The notes beneath the pieces are model-generated. The model was given only the letters and a program-made list of their open reading frames with translations. It ran no database searches and was not told the origin of the DNA. Made by a program: the position numbers and the translations under genes. Shown piece by piece: positions 1-9,288 of a stretch of 64,000 nt of DNA (the stretch's first letter is position 1; every line of letters starts with the position of its first letter). The DNA is from Pseudoalteromonas caenipelagi (GTDB lineage: Bacteria; Pseudomonadota; Gammaproteobacteria; Enterobacterales; Alteromonadaceae), in contig NZ_JABBPG010000003.1 in the NCBI RefSeq assembly GCF_013140855.1, forward strand, positions 512,177 to 576,176. Reading direction: 5' to 3'.

Positions 1-1967
1 GCAGCCAAATAAATCGATAGTTGTTCGATACTTGGGTAGCTCAATACAATGTCTACTCTGACGCTCAAGCCTAATTGCCTAGATAACTCATGTACCAAAG
101 ACATCGCATCAATGGAGTCAAGCCCAATTTCCATGAGGTGTTGTGAAGGGGAAAGACTCGTTATTGCTTGACCCAATCGGTTACTTATCCACTGCATCAT
201 CCAGCTGGTGATATGGGGGGGGGCAAATGCTTGTAATGGTGCAACAGTGGTGTTGCTAATAGGCGCTTGTTGCCATGTGGCGACGGCTTCCAGCTCATTG
301 TTTATGTAGGCTTGCTTACACGCTAATCGTTGAATTTTTCCTGAGCTGGTTTTACTCAGTGCTGCTGGCTTGATCAGCACAATTGCCGTAACCCTTAATT
401 CGTGCTCTTGGGCTATGAGGGCTCTGATCTGTTTAAATAAGGGCTCATAATCGTCAAGCTTCATCGACTCTCTGGTAAGCTCCTGTACCAATACTAACTC
501 TTTAGTATTATTGTCGTGCGCAACTTCGAAGATGGCACCTCCATGTACGGTGAGCTGCTTATTCAGAGACGTTAATGAATGCTCAATGTCTTGAGGGTAA
601 TAATTACAGCCATGTAAAATCAGCATTTCTTTTTTGCGGCCAGTAACATAAAGTTGTTGTTGCTCAACAAAACCCAGATCACCCGTTGCCATAAAGCCTG
701 GCTCGCCAGCAATGTTTAAGTTAAATGTTTGTTCATTGAGATCTGGTTTTTGCCAATACCCTCGAGTAACACTTTCACCTTTATACATAATTTCGCCAAT
801 TTGCCCGTCTGGAAGTGGCTCGCGGGTGTTTGGGTCGACGATGCACAGAGGGAGCTGCTCTATTAGTTGCCCTGAACTTGCAATGGACTTTGTGTTAAGT
901 GAGTCGATTTTGATTTTGTCTACGCTAAACGCTTGGCTATCAACACTCAGCAGTTTATATGGCTTATTAATGGGTGTGGCGCTCACCAATAAGCATGCTT
1001 CTGCCATGCCATAACTGGGCTTAATAGCAGTTTTAGCAAGGCCTACATCATGAAAATAATCATAAAAGCTATCAAGCGTGTGTGCATTAATTGGCTCAGC
1101 ACCATTGACGAACACGCGCAATGAGGAAAGCTCAAGCGTAGATTTTTGTACAGCCGTCACTTTTTCAACCGCTAAGTCGAATATGAAGTTAGGGGCGGCG
1201 GTCACCGTCGCTTTTAGATCAGTAATGGCTTGCAAAAGAACATACGGGTTTTGTGCTACTTTGGCTGAGGCTAAGAAATAAATGGTTGCACCCGCTCTAA
1301 TGGGTGACAAAGTTGCGCCAACGCAGCCCATATCGTGATACAAAGGCAGCCAATTAATCATGATGTCTGACTGGCTCATATCATATGTATCAATTATTAG
1401 CCCAGTATTTGAAAGCAAGTTGTGGTGAGACAGCATCACGCCTTTTGGTTGTCCGGTTGACCCCGAACTGTATTGTAAATAAGCAATATCATGACTATCG
1501 ATGTTGGCAGCTTGCCAACGTGTTGCATCATTGATATTTAACTGATCAGCAAACACGGTATTGATTTTTAAATCGTGCGCTTTACACCATTCTTCAGTTG
1601 CTTCGCTGTCTTGACTTAAGCACACAAGCGTATTTGGTTGGCAGTCTTGGACTATGCTATTGAGCCTGCGCCAATCACGTGCTTTACGACGAGCAGGATA
1701 AATAGGCACAGCAATTACCCCGGCGTAGATACAGGCAAAAAATGCCACCACATAGTCAATACCATTTGGCATAAGGATCATCACTCTATCGCCAAATTTG
1801 TTGTGCTGTGACAATGTGTAAGCCAATGCTTTAACACGTTGTGCTAGTTGCGAATAGGTTAGGGCTTGGCTGTCGCTACCTTGATATATAGATAATGCAA
1901 TTTGATTGGAATTTGTTTGCGCTTGATGTTCGAGTACTTGTTGCCAGTTACTAAATTGACCTTTCAT
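1..1967 (-). CDS. Fatty acyl-AMP ligase with C-terminal carrier domain (partial, runs off left edge)
   Basis: The reverse strand reads open for about 655 codons from an ATG at 1967 to the window edge. The adenylation core shows YLQYSSGSTGQPKGV (the P-loop-like A3 motif), NWLPLYHDMG, a YGMAEA motif and TGDLGF, in the order and spacing of fatty acyl-AMP ligases. These enzymes activate a fatty acid as acyl-AMP and pass it to a carrier protein. The last visible 75 residues hold a carrier domain with the phosphopantetheine motif GLDSID. Such FAAL-carrier proteins load the starter acyl chain of lipopeptides or PKS/NRPS products. The gene lies 57 nt downstream of the dioxygenase on the same strand, so the two probably share a transcript. 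The ribosome binding site is weak (GAG). Whether further NRPS modules follow cannot be seen. Confidence 0.9.
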   Translation of the reverse strand, partial: MKGQFSNWQQVLEHQAQTNSNQIALSIYQGSDSQALTYSQLAQRVKALAYTLSQHNKFGDRVMILMPNGIDYVVAFFACIYAGVIAVPIYPARRKARDWRRLNSIVQDCQPNTLVCLSQDSEATEEWCKAHDLKINTVFADQLNINDATRWQAANIDSHDIAYLQYSSGSTGQPKGVMLSHHNLLSNTGLIIDTYDMSQSDIMINWLPLYHDMGCVGATLSPIRAGATIYFLASAKVAQNPYVLLQAITDLKATVTAAPNFIFDLAVEKVTAVQKSTLELSSLRVFVNGAEPINAHTLDSFYDYFHDVGLAKTAIKPSYGMAEACLLVSATPINKPYKLLSVDSQAFSVDKIKIDSLNTKSIASSGQLIEQLPLCIVDPNTREPLPDGQIGEIMYKGESVTRGYWQKPDLNEQTFNLNIAGEPGFMATGDLGFVEQQQLYVTGRKKEMLILHGCNYYPQDIEHSLTSLNKQLTVHGGAIFEVAHDNNTKELVLVQELTRESMKLDDYEPLFKQIRALIAQEHELRVTAIVLIKPAALSKTSSGKIQRLACKQAYINNELEAVATWQQAPISNTTVAPLQAFAPPHITSWMMQWISNRLGQAITSLSPSQHLMEIGLDSIDAMSLVHELSRQLGLSVRVDIVLSYPSIEQLSIYLA

Positions 1968-2024
1968 GTTATTTACTCTTTTTTAGTCTGGTTGTAATTA
2001 GGTTTTTAAGGTACGAAAGCTGAT

Positions 2025-3011
2025 TTAGGGTTGTTCGCTATAGCCTTGCGCCATAGCGACAATGACTTTTCTAGCGCCGCTAAACGTACTGCGGCCATGT
2101 GCAGCAAGCATGTTATCGAGCATCATGATGTCGCCTTGCTGCCATGCAAAGCTCACTTGGCACTGCTCGAGTACCTCTCGAATATGTTGAAGGTCTTGGT
2201 CTTTGATAGGGCTGCCGTCGCCGTAATACACGTTTCTTGGTAGGTTTTCTTCGCCTACAATCGAGATAAGCGTGTCTCTAATATGCTCATCTAGGTTGGA
2301 AATATGAAATAGGTGGGCTTGGTTAAACCAAACTTGCTCATGAGTGACCGGATGTGTTGATACTGCTTGGCACACTTGCTTGGTTTGCAGCTCGCCATCT
2401 TCTTTCCAAATACACTCAATATGGTGTTGAGTGCAAAATGCCTCAACTTGTGCTTTGTCTGATGTGCCAAAAGCTTGCTGCCACGACAAGTCTAAGCCGT
2501 TACCGTAATTGCGAATATATAACAATCCATGCTCTACAAAGCGCTCGCGTATAGCGGGGTCAATTTTTTTGTATACAAGTCGGCTATCTGCGATAGGTGT
2601 TTCGCCATTTTGCTCAGGGGCTACCTCGCAATGAAACCAAATTTTGAGTGGCCAACTTAAGGTGTATGCTTGTTCATTATGTAAAGGGATCACTTGATGG
2701 GCAGGATACTCCGTAGAGGTATAAACACCACTGGACACTTCATTACGTGGTGTTGAAGCATAATCATAATTTAATAGGTCATGCCCAAATGCACGCGCGA
2801 AGGCATTGAACTCTTCAGCTCCTTTAATAGCAAACCCCCTGAACAATAGCCCTCCTTGAACATGTAATTGCTGTTCAACAAGCTGCTTTATGTCGTCGAT
2901 ACACGCTCGCCAATCAGGACTATTTATCGGTTGAACTAGTACAGGTAAACCTGTTGGATGAAAATGATGATCTATAGAAATTGACTTGAAAGTCAAAGGG
3001 TTAATTGGCAT
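2025..3011 (-). CDS. TauD/TfdA-family Fe(II)/2-oxoglutarate dioxygenase, SyrP-like
   Basis: 328 residues. The facial triad is visible: LHNEQAY supplies HxE, AAHGR the distal His, and the Arg of GARKV is placed to bind 2-oxoglutarate. The stretch WPLKIWFHCEVAP followed by GETPIADSR is typical of SyrP-like hydroxylases found beside NRPS genes, which beta-hydroxylate amino acids such as aspartate. The ATG at 3011 is chosen because GAGGG lies 8 nt upstream; the longer TTG start at 3026 would place the ribosome site inside the gene. It precedes the FAAL gene in the same direction, and a Fur-box-like site lies about 110 nt upstream. A role in tailoring a siderophore or lipopeptide residue is inference. 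Confidence 0.85.
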   Translation of the reverse strand: MPINPLTFKSISIDHHFHPTGLPVLVQPINSPDWRACIDDIKQLVEQQLHVQGGLLFRGFAIKGAEEFNAFARAFGHDLLNYDYASTPRNEVSSGVYTSTEYPAHQVIPLHNEQAYTLSWPLKIWFHCEVAPEQNGETPIADSRLVYKKIDPAIRERFVEHGLLYIRNYGNGLDLSWQQAFGTSDKAQVEAFCTQHHIECIWKEDGELQTKQVCQAVSTHPVTHEQVWFNQAHLFHISNLDEHIRDTLISIVGEENLPRNVYYGDGSPIKDQDLQHIREVLEQCQVSFAWQQGDIMMLDNMLAAHGRSTFSGARKVIVAMAQGYSEQP

Positions 3012-3120
3012 GACGTATTCCCTCAAAAGAAACTATGACAAAGCGCTGTAGGCTATTAAAGCAACACCAGCGAGATAGAAGTTACGCATGATAAAGCGAA
3101 AGAAAAAACAGATCAACAAT

Positions 3121-3139
3121 CTAAATGATAATAATTACC
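3121..3139 (-). promoter_or_regulatory. Candidate Fur box for the dioxygenase-FAAL operon
   Basis: The 19-mer ctaaatgataataattacc matches 14 of 19 positions of the classical Fur consensus, including the ATGATAAT and ATTA cores. It lies about 110 nt upstream of the dioxygenase start. The iron-related genes on both sides support the call. Confidence 0.5.
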
Positions 3140-3251
3140 ATTTATTTTAAGGTTGATTGGGTTCTCTAGTTTGTCGCTTGTTAAAGACTGTAGGGCGTTG
3201 ATTTAAACAATATGCTTTTGTTACGGGTAGTTTATGCAAGCGCCCATGAGT

Positions 3252-3423
3252 TTAGGGTCTGTTTATATTCAAGTTTGTTTTTACAGCCCTTTGGGCTCAA
3301 CAGAGTGCGCCTTGTTCATTGTTGCGAAACTTTTGCTTGGATTGCTAGGCGGCAAGTCGAGTGTCGCGACCAAAGCACACTCAAAGGAGCAAAAATTAAA
3401 CAACAAAGATCAACAGGCCCTAA
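3252..3423. mobile_element. MITE-like element, 172 bp, imperfect terminal inverted repeats
   Basis: The left end reads TTAGGGTCTGTTTATATT and the right end, on the other strand, TTAGGGCCTGTTGATCTT, about 15 of 18 matches, with T-rich similarity continuing inwards. A TA dinucleotide abuts both GGG ends, as expected for a TA target duplication. The interior has no convincing gene, only short ORFs in several frames. It sits between two divergent iron-regulated promoters. The likely transposase family is not identifiable here. Confidence 0.5.
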
Positions 3424-3548
3424 TTTTAAGAAAGTGAATAATAAGCACAAGAACAATCCCTATGTTTTATGACAGACCGATTATTGATAAATCACGGCAC
3501 AGTTATGAATAAATTAATAGCAGCAAAGTTCATCTAAAATTGTTTGCA

Positions 3549-3567
3549 AATGAAAATTGTTTTCATT
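3549..3567 (+). promoter_or_regulatory. Candidate Fur box for the TonB receptor
   Basis: AATGAAAATTGTTTTCATT is a perfect palindrome of two 8-bp arms around 3 nt, about 160 nt before the receptor start. It matches roughly 13 of 19 Fur consensus positions, and its symmetry and position fit a Fur operator. Confidence 0.55.
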
Positions 3568-3724
3568 AACATGCGTAAAACTAAATAATAAATACGAATA
3601 TATATCATTACCAAAAGCGTTCCCTTGTTGGTTTTCTCTTAAGCATAAGCCAAGCAAGGACTGATTGGTAATTCAGTATTAGTACATATTTTTATTGTCA
3701 CTTTGGCCGCATTAGGAGTGCTTT

Positions 3725-5926
3725 GTGAAACAATCTTATACAACTGCTTTGTTTAAAAAATCGTTTATTGTTATGGCTGTCGCTTCGGCGTTGTCACCGG
3801 CCTTATCTGTTGCCCAAACGTCTCAAGAGAATGATATTGAAGTCATTACGGTGAAGGGGCGTGCTGCACAGTTTTACTTTGTTGAGCAAGCAACGATGGC
3901 CACGAAAACACCCACGGATTATATGGATCTACCGCAATCTGTACAGGTGTTAAGTAAGCAATTAATTCAAGACCAAGCCGCGCGCCAAACAACAGATTTA
4001 TATCGTTCTATTTCAGGTGTAACCCAGTTTAGTTATTCAGGCGTAACAGCCCGTGGCTTCAGACAAGATCAAGTACGTTACGACGGCGTACAAGGTGATC
4101 CGTATTCTGGCTTTTCGATTCCACAGTTATTTAATGTTGAGCGTGTTGAAGTGCTAAAGGGTCCAACGGGTATGCTTTATGGTGCAGGCCAACCGGGTGG
4201 ACTACTTAACTATGTAACAAAGAAGCCAAAGTTTGAGCAAACAACAGAATTTACATTGTTCACTGGCAGTGATGACTTACTAGGTGGACATGTAGAAACG
4301 ACAGGTATCTTGGTTGATGACAAAGTTGCATATCGTTTGGGTGCTTTTCATCAAAACAAAGATAGCTTTCGTAATAATGCCGTAGAAGCTAACTCTTTGT
4401 TATCAGCTGGGTTAACTTGGTATGCAACCGATGCAACAGAGCTTATCTTCCAATATGATCACATTGACCAGCAGCTAGACGGACACCGCCTGCGCGGCGT
4501 GCCAGTCAGTGATGATGGGCACTTTTTAACAGACATCAGTTATAGCGCCAACGAAAAATCAGATTTTCAAGACTTAAAAGCCGACGTTTTCCAGTTTACC
4601 GCCAATATAGACATTGCTGATAATTTGACTAATACCACTGTAATACGTGCCTTTAACAATAAGCGTAATCAGCAATATCATGAAAATTTAGGCTTGGTAG
4701 GTGATTTATCTGATTCGCAAAAGGCCCAATACTTGCCAGTATTAGACATGTTGGGAATGCCTACACAGGATACAGCCATGACGCGCCAGTTCCGTGACCA
4801 AGCGCGTGCAAGTGATGAGTGGAGCATAACCACTGATTTTGTGTATGAAGGCACTTTTGCACAGATAGAGCATACAGTCTTGTTTGGTTCTGACTACACC
4901 TCAATTGATGAGACTTTTAGTAGTAAAATTAGCGACTTGAATAGAACCTTAACCGCTGAGTATGCAGATCCTAGAGAGATGTTAAACCCAGAGATCCACG
5001 TATCAACGTTGGACATGGTTAATCCGCAGTATACTGCTGATTCGAGTAAATACCGACTATTTGACCGACCTACACAGGAAACACAGAGCACTCGATTGGG
5101 TGTTTATGTACAAGATCAAGTACGTATTAATCCACAGTGGTTAGCAATTGCAGGTTTACGTTACGACCGCTTTGAAGATCAAGGCCAAGAGCAAGATAGC
5201 AACATTAGCCCTCGTGTAGGCGCTATTTATCAGCCAAACGAAGAGATGTCGATTTTTGTAAACCGCTCAGAAGGCTTTACGCCACAAAATACACCAGAAG
5301 ACTCCACAGTGACTTTGACTCCTGAGCTGAGCTTGCAGCATGAACTTGGTATCAAAAACGTGTGGCTGGATGGTTGTTTAACAACCACGTTTGCTGCTTA
5401 TCATATTATTAAAAACGATGTGACAGTGAGTAACCCTAATTACGTTGAGGGTAGTGGCTTACCAGAACAGTTACAAATTGGTGAAGTAACCAGTAAAGGG
5501 ATTGAAATTGACGTGATAGGTGATATCACAGAAAACTGGACAGGTACAATTAACTACGCTTACAACGATGCCACAGTGACAGGTGGTAACCCTGATGATA
5601 TTAGAAACACTGTAGGTAGTGAGTTTGTTAATGCACCGGATCACACTTTAGGTATGTGGACACGCTATGCGTTACCTAACATAAATTCATCTGTTTCTAT
5701 TGGCTTTGATTATGTGGATGAGCGCGTAAGTTTAAGTGGTCAAACGGTGCGTTCATATGTCACTTGGGATGCAAGCTGGCAGACTCAAATTGATAACTTT
5801 GAAATTCAGCTTAATTTAAAAAATATCTTTGACAAAGAATACGCAACGAGCGGCTTTAATAAGCGCAACGGGCACTTCCCTGGTGAACCAAGAAGTGTTG
5901 TGCTGCAGGTCAGCTACGCGCTTTAA
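3725..5926 (+). CDS. TonB-dependent ferric-siderophore receptor
   Basis: 733 residues with an N-terminal signal peptide ending near SVAQ. A TonB box (DIEVITVKG) follows, then a plug domain with LPQSVQVLSKQ, RGFRQDQVRYDG and VEVLKGPTGMLYGAGQPGG (classic siderophore receptor plug), and then a 22-strand type barrel. The length fits the FpvA/FhuE-type siderophore receptor family. It transports a ferric chelate across the outer membrane using TonB energy. Start is GTG with AGGAG 6 nt upstream. Transcribed divergently from the dioxygenase-FAAL operon and followed by a PepSY membrane protein. Iron regulation through the palindrome at 3549 is likely. The ligand cannot be deduced. Confidence 0.93.
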   Translation: MKQSYTTALFKKSFIVMAVASALSPALSVAQTSQENDIEVITVKGRAAQFYFVEQATMATKTPTDYMDLPQSVQVLSKQLIQDQAARQTTDLYRSISGVTQFSYSGVTARGFRQDQVRYDGVQGDPYSGFSIPQLFNVERVEVLKGPTGMLYGAGQPGGLLNYVTKKPKFEQTTEFTLFTGSDDLLGGHVETTGILVDDKVAYRLGAFHQNKDSFRNNAVEANSLLSAGLTWYATDATELIFQYDHIDQQLDGHRLRGVPVSDDGHFLTDISYSANEKSDFQDLKADVFQFTANIDIADNLTNTTVIRAFNNKRNQQYHENLGLVGDLSDSQKAQYLPVLDMLGMPTQDTAMTRQFRDQARASDEWSITTDFVYEGTFAQIEHTVLFGSDYTSIDETFSSKISDLNRTLTAEYADPREMLNPEIHVSTLDMVNPQYTADSSKYRLFDRPTQETQSTRLGVYVQDQVRINPQWLAIAGLRYDRFEDQGQEQDSNISPRVGAIYQPNEEMSIFVNRSEGFTPQNTPEDSTVTLTPELSLQHELGIKNVWLDGCLTTTFAAYHIIKNDVTVSNPNYVEGSGLPEQLQIGEVTSKGIEIDVIGDITENWTGTINYAYNDATVTGGNPDDIRNTVGSEFVNAPDHTLGMWTRYALPNINSSVSIGFDYVDERVSLSGQTVRSYVTWDASWQTQIDNFEIQLNLKNIFDKEYATSGFNKRNGHFPGEPRSVVLQVSYAL

Positions 5927-5947
5927 CGCATAAGTATTTGTTTTTGT

Positions 5948-5980
5948 AGGCCTCACTAACGTGGGGCCTTTCGTGTTTTA
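5948..5980 (+). terminator. Terminator-like hairpin after the TonB receptor
   Basis: An AGGCCTCAC stem, TAAC loop and GTGGGGCCTT arm (one G-T wobble) are followed by a T-rich stretch. It lies between the receptor and the PepSY gene and may reduce readthrough. Confidence 0.6.
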
Positions 5981-6000
5981 ATTACTTAGCATTGTAAATT

Positions 6001-7203
6001 ATGGATAAAAAAACCTGGTACAAATGGCATAGTTTTGCGGGGATTAAGCTCTCGATTTTAATTTGCTTTATCTTGATCACCGGTACGTTAGCCGTTATTT
6101 CCCATGAAATAGATTGGCTAGCTAACCCGAGCAAACGTGTTTTACCCGCTGTTGACTCATCTCAAGTGAATTGGTCTGCGGTTTATAAACAAGCCAGACA
6201 AAGGCAGGGCACATATACAATTCAAAGCATTCACTCACCCATAAATAATTGGTTTGCAGTCGAAGTGATCACCCAAAATGAGCAGGGGATAAGGCACAGA
6301 GAATATTACCATCCTATTACTGGGCAGTATCAAGGGGATGGGCGTTGGTATAATTGGCAGCGGTTTTTTAGGATGGCTCATCGGCACCTCATGATGCCAA
6401 CCATCTATGGAACATCGATTGTTTGTGTTATGGGTTTACTGATGTTCGTCTCACTCGTTTCTGGCTTTTTTATGTTCCCTAAGTGGTGGAAGAACTTTTT
6501 TAGAAAGCCGCGCACGCAAAACCGCAAAGTTTTTTGGAATGACTGTCACCGACTGTTTGGTTTGTGGTCTAGTTGGTTGTTACTCGTTGTATGCATAACG
6601 GGCATTTGGTATTTGGCAGAACTTTGGGGGTTAGACGCTGATTTCCCAGCGCAACAGGATCAAATATTAACAGCTCAGCAAGCGCCTGTTATGCCCAGTC
6701 AGGTTGTTTTTGACAAGGCTTTAGAGCGAGTCAAGGATTACCACGATATGCAAATTAAGGCGATTATTATGCCGTCAAAAAGGTGGAATACGCTTATTTT
6801 TCAAGGACAAAATGATACATTACTTGTGAGAGACCGTGCTAATAATGTGATTTTTAACCCCTTAAATGGAGACTACGTATCACGACGTTTTGCGCAACAG
6901 CAATCCTTGCATGTGCGTATTTCAGAGGCGGCAGATCCATTACATTTTGGCACCTTTTACGGGATTTCGAGTAAAGTTGTTTACTTTATTTTCGGCTGCG
7001 TTTTAAGTGCGTTGGCTGTTACCGGTACTTACATGTATGGTTTAAAGCTTGTTAGGCAGCACCGAGACGTTCCCGTACAGAGCAAGCAAGTTTGGCGCTT
7101 ATCTTGGCAAGGTATGCATTATGGGCGATGGTTGAGTATCTTATTAATAGTCATTTGCCTTATATTGACCGTGATTATTTTTACCAATACGGTGATACTT
7201 TAG
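6001..7203 (+). CDS. PepSY-associated transmembrane protein (iron-uptake associated)
   Basis: 400 residues. It opens with KWHSFAGIKLSILICFILITGTLAV, the signature of the PepSY_TM family: a short cytoplasmic start, a first membrane helix, then a large periplasmic part. More helices occur around residues 140-160, 195-215, 325-350 and 375-400. Conserved His residues (KWHS, HRHLMM, DCHRLFG) could bind heme. Relatives sit beside siderophore receptors, and some act as periplasmic or membrane ferric-siderophore reductases. It begins 74 nt after the receptor in the same direction, with a terminator-like hairpin between. Function in iron release from the imported chelate is inference. Confidence 0.8.
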   Translation: MDKKTWYKWHSFAGIKLSILICFILITGTLAVISHEIDWLANPSKRVLPAVDSSQVNWSAVYKQARQRQGTYTIQSIHSPINNWFAVEVITQNEQGIRHREYYHPITGQYQGDGRWYNWQRFFRMAHRHLMMPTIYGTSIVCVMGLLMFVSLVSGFFMFPKWWKNFFRKPRTQNRKVFWNDCHRLFGLWSSWLLLVVCITGIWYLAELWGLDADFPAQQDQILTAQQAPVMPSQVVFDKALERVKDYHDMQIKAIIMPSKRWNTLIFQGQNDTLLVRDRANNVIFNPLNGDYVSRRFAQQQSLHVRISEAADPLHFGTFYGISSKVVYFIFGCVLSALAVTGTYMYGLKLVRQHRDVPVQSKQVWRLSWQGMHYGRWLSILLIVICLILTVIIFTNTVIL

Positions 7204-7216
7204 ATACTGATTAAGC

Positions 7217-8125
7217 CTACTCGTTGTTTCTAACTAATAGGCTTTTCAAAGCTTCATTTATATTGTTATACCGAAAATGGTAACCTGCACGTTGCAAGCG
7301 CTTTGGCAAAACAGCTTGGCCATAAATAAGTAAATCAGCCATTTCTCCAAATAACATTTTTAAAATATTTTCAGGCATTGGAAACAACATTGGTCTGTTA
7401 AGCGCACGGCATAATGCTTTGGTAAAATCATAATTACTCACTGGATTCGGCGCGGTCGCATTGAATACTCCACTCAACTCATGGTGTTTGAGTAAATACA
7501 AAATGATATGAGTCATGTCATCGATATGTATCCAAGACATCATTTGTTGACCACTTGCAAGCTTACCGCCTAAACCGAGCTTAAAAGGTAGCAACATTTT
7601 ACCCAGTGCGCCGCCGTGTTGACTTAGCACAATACCTGTTCGCAAAATACACACCCGAGTGTTAGAGCTTTGTGCACTCATAGCAAGCTCTTCCCACTGT
7701 TTGCATAAAGTGTGACTAAACTCTTGATATGGGTGTTGGCAGCTTTCATCAATGAGTGTGTCATTATCTTGTCGACCATAATAGCCTACGGCACTGCCCG
7801 AGATGAAAGTGTGCGGTGGATTTTTCGCCTGAGCTATTTTTTCTACAATTTTTGCGGTGATATCAAGACGGCTATCGCGTATTTGCATTTTTTGCTTTTC
7901 GGTCCAGCGGCTGTCCGCAATGGGCTCCCCAGCTAAATTGATAACAGCGTCAAGATCATTGAAGTCAACATCCTCTAGGGTATCTACACAGGTTACCCGG
8001 TTTTTAAATTGTCCCTGCGCTTTAGGTACGTTGCGAGTTAATACATATACTTGGTGCTTGTTGTATAGAAATCGACATAGCTTATCGCCAATTAGCCCCG
8101 TTGCACCAGTCACCAAAATATTCAT
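7217..8125 (-). CDS. yfcH: TIGR01777-family SDR epimerase-like protein (YfcH-like)
   Basis: 302 residues, close to E. coli YfcH (297). The N-terminal MNILVTGATGLIGDKL is the Rossmann nucleotide-binding glycine motif. The YYGRQ segment within SGSAVGYYGRQ gives the active-site Tyr context, and the C-terminal PMPENILKMLFGEMADLLIYGQAVLPKRL is the DUF1731 tail typical of the family. The substrate is unknown. The ATG at 8125 is preferred over a TTG at 8143 because the family begins directly at the nucleotide-binding strand. It converges with the PepSY gene. Confidence 0.85.
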   Translation of the reverse strand: MNILVTGATGLIGDKLCRFLYNKHQVYVLTRNVPKAQGQFKNRVTCVDTLEDVDFNDLDAVINLAGEPIADSRWTEKQKMQIRDSRLDITAKIVEKIAQAKNPPHTFISGSAVGYYGRQDNDTLIDESCQHPYQEFSHTLCKQWEELAMSAQSSNTRVCILRTGIVLSQHGGALGKMLLPFKLGLGGKLASGQQMMSWIHIDDMTHIILYLLKHHELSGVFNATAPNPVSNYDFTKALCRALNRPMLFPMPENILKMLFGEMADLLIYGQAVLPKRLQRAGYHFRYNNINEALKSLLVRNNE

Positions 8126-8259
8126 ACCAACATACTCAGCCAATTAAAGTTTATCTGTTAAGTGTAGGTAATATACGGAAAATACTGAATAAAGATCATA
8201 GCGTTTTATTTTCCATGGTATTGCTTTAAACTCAGTAAAAAAATCATAAGGGAAATAAT

Positions 8260-9282
8260 GTGTCGTCATTATCAGGACTAAATAAGAGCCTTGTTGTGTT
8301 AGCTTCATTGGTTATTGTTTTAGCTGGAGTGAAACTTGCCAGTGATATAATTGTGCCTTTCATTCTGGCTGCATTTATAGCGATAATTTGTAATCCGTTA
8401 TTGAAGTTCTTTGCCCGTTTTCATATTCCTAAAGGAATTGCCATTATTATCGTGATTTTTCTCGTGCTAGGAGTGGGTACGAGTATTGCTGGGCTAGTGG
8501 GACAATCCGTTAATGACTTTTCACAGCAACTGCCCAGCTATAGAGAACAGTTGCAAAGTAAGTTTTTGTGGCTTGTTGATACTGCTGCACAGCACAATAT
8601 TTTAATTGATAAACAGCAAATTATTTCGCTGTTTGACCCTGGAAAAATGATTGATATGGCATCTTCCATGCTCACCGGGTTTGGCGGTGTTATGGCCAAC
8701 GTATTTTTAATTATTCTTACAGTGGTGTTTATGTTGTTTGAAGCACCCACTATTACGAATAAAGTACATCTTGCGCTTGATGACCCTGAAATGAAGATTA
8801 AACAAATTGACAGATTTTTAGAGTCCATCAACTCTTATTTAGCGATTAAAACTATGGTCTCACTTGGTACAGGTTTGTGTGCTTCGCTACTCTTGTGGTT
8901 GTTGGACATTGACTATTTTATCTTATGGGGCGTTGTCGCTTTTTTACTTAACTATATTCCTAATATCGGTTCGATTATAGCGGCCATTCCTGCAGTACTA
9001 TTAGCGCTTCTCACGCAAGGTCCATTGATAGCGGGGATTGTTGCCATAGGATACGTCACTATCAATACCGTAATGGGCAATATTGTTGAACCCAAGTACA
9101 TGGGCAGAGGATTGGGGTTATCAGCGTTGGTGGTGTTTCTGTCTTTGATATTTTGGGGATGGCTACTGGGCACGGTTGGTATGTTGTTGTCTGTTCCTCT
9201 GACAATGGTGGTAAAGATAGCGTTAGAAAACAGTGAAGATGGTCGCTGGTTAGCGACCATGCTAGGCAGTTGTGACGAATAA
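8260..9282 (+). CDS. AI-2E family transporter (PerM/TqsA-type membrane protein)
   Basis: 340 residues with about 7-8 hydrophobic segments. An N-terminal pair is followed by a soluble stretch (about 75-150), then helices around 150-165, 205-255 and 270-330. The segment FLLNYIPNIGSIIAAIPAVLLALL is the highly conserved core of the family. Members are proposed exporters of AI-2 or other small molecules, and some are Na+/H+ antiporters, so substrate is not assigned. GTG start with AAGGGA upstream; the overlapping ATG at 8258 is out of frame and stops after seven codons. Confidence 0.85.
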   Translation: MSSLSGLNKSLVVLASLVIVLAGVKLASDIIVPFILAAFIAIICNPLLKFFARFHIPKGIAIIIVIFLVLGVGTSIAGLVGQSVNDFSQQLPSYREQLQSKFLWLVDTAAQHNILIDKQQIISLFDPGKMIDMASSMLTGFGGVMANVFLIILTVVFMLFEAPTITNKVHLALDDPEMKIKQIDRFLESINSYLAIKTMVSLGTGLCASLLLWLLDIDYFILWGVVAFLLNYIPNIGSIIAAIPAVLLALLTQGPLIAGIVAIGYVTINTVMGNIVEPKYMGRGLGLSALVVFLSLIFWGWLLGTVGMLLSVPLTMVVKIALENSEDGRWLATMLGSCDE

Positions 9283-9288
9283 TCAGAC

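Noticed and set aside
3212..3472. Overlapping short ORFs in the space before the TonB receptor
   Set aside because: They lie within or across the MITE-like element, occur in two frames at once, have no ribosome site and no recognisable domain.
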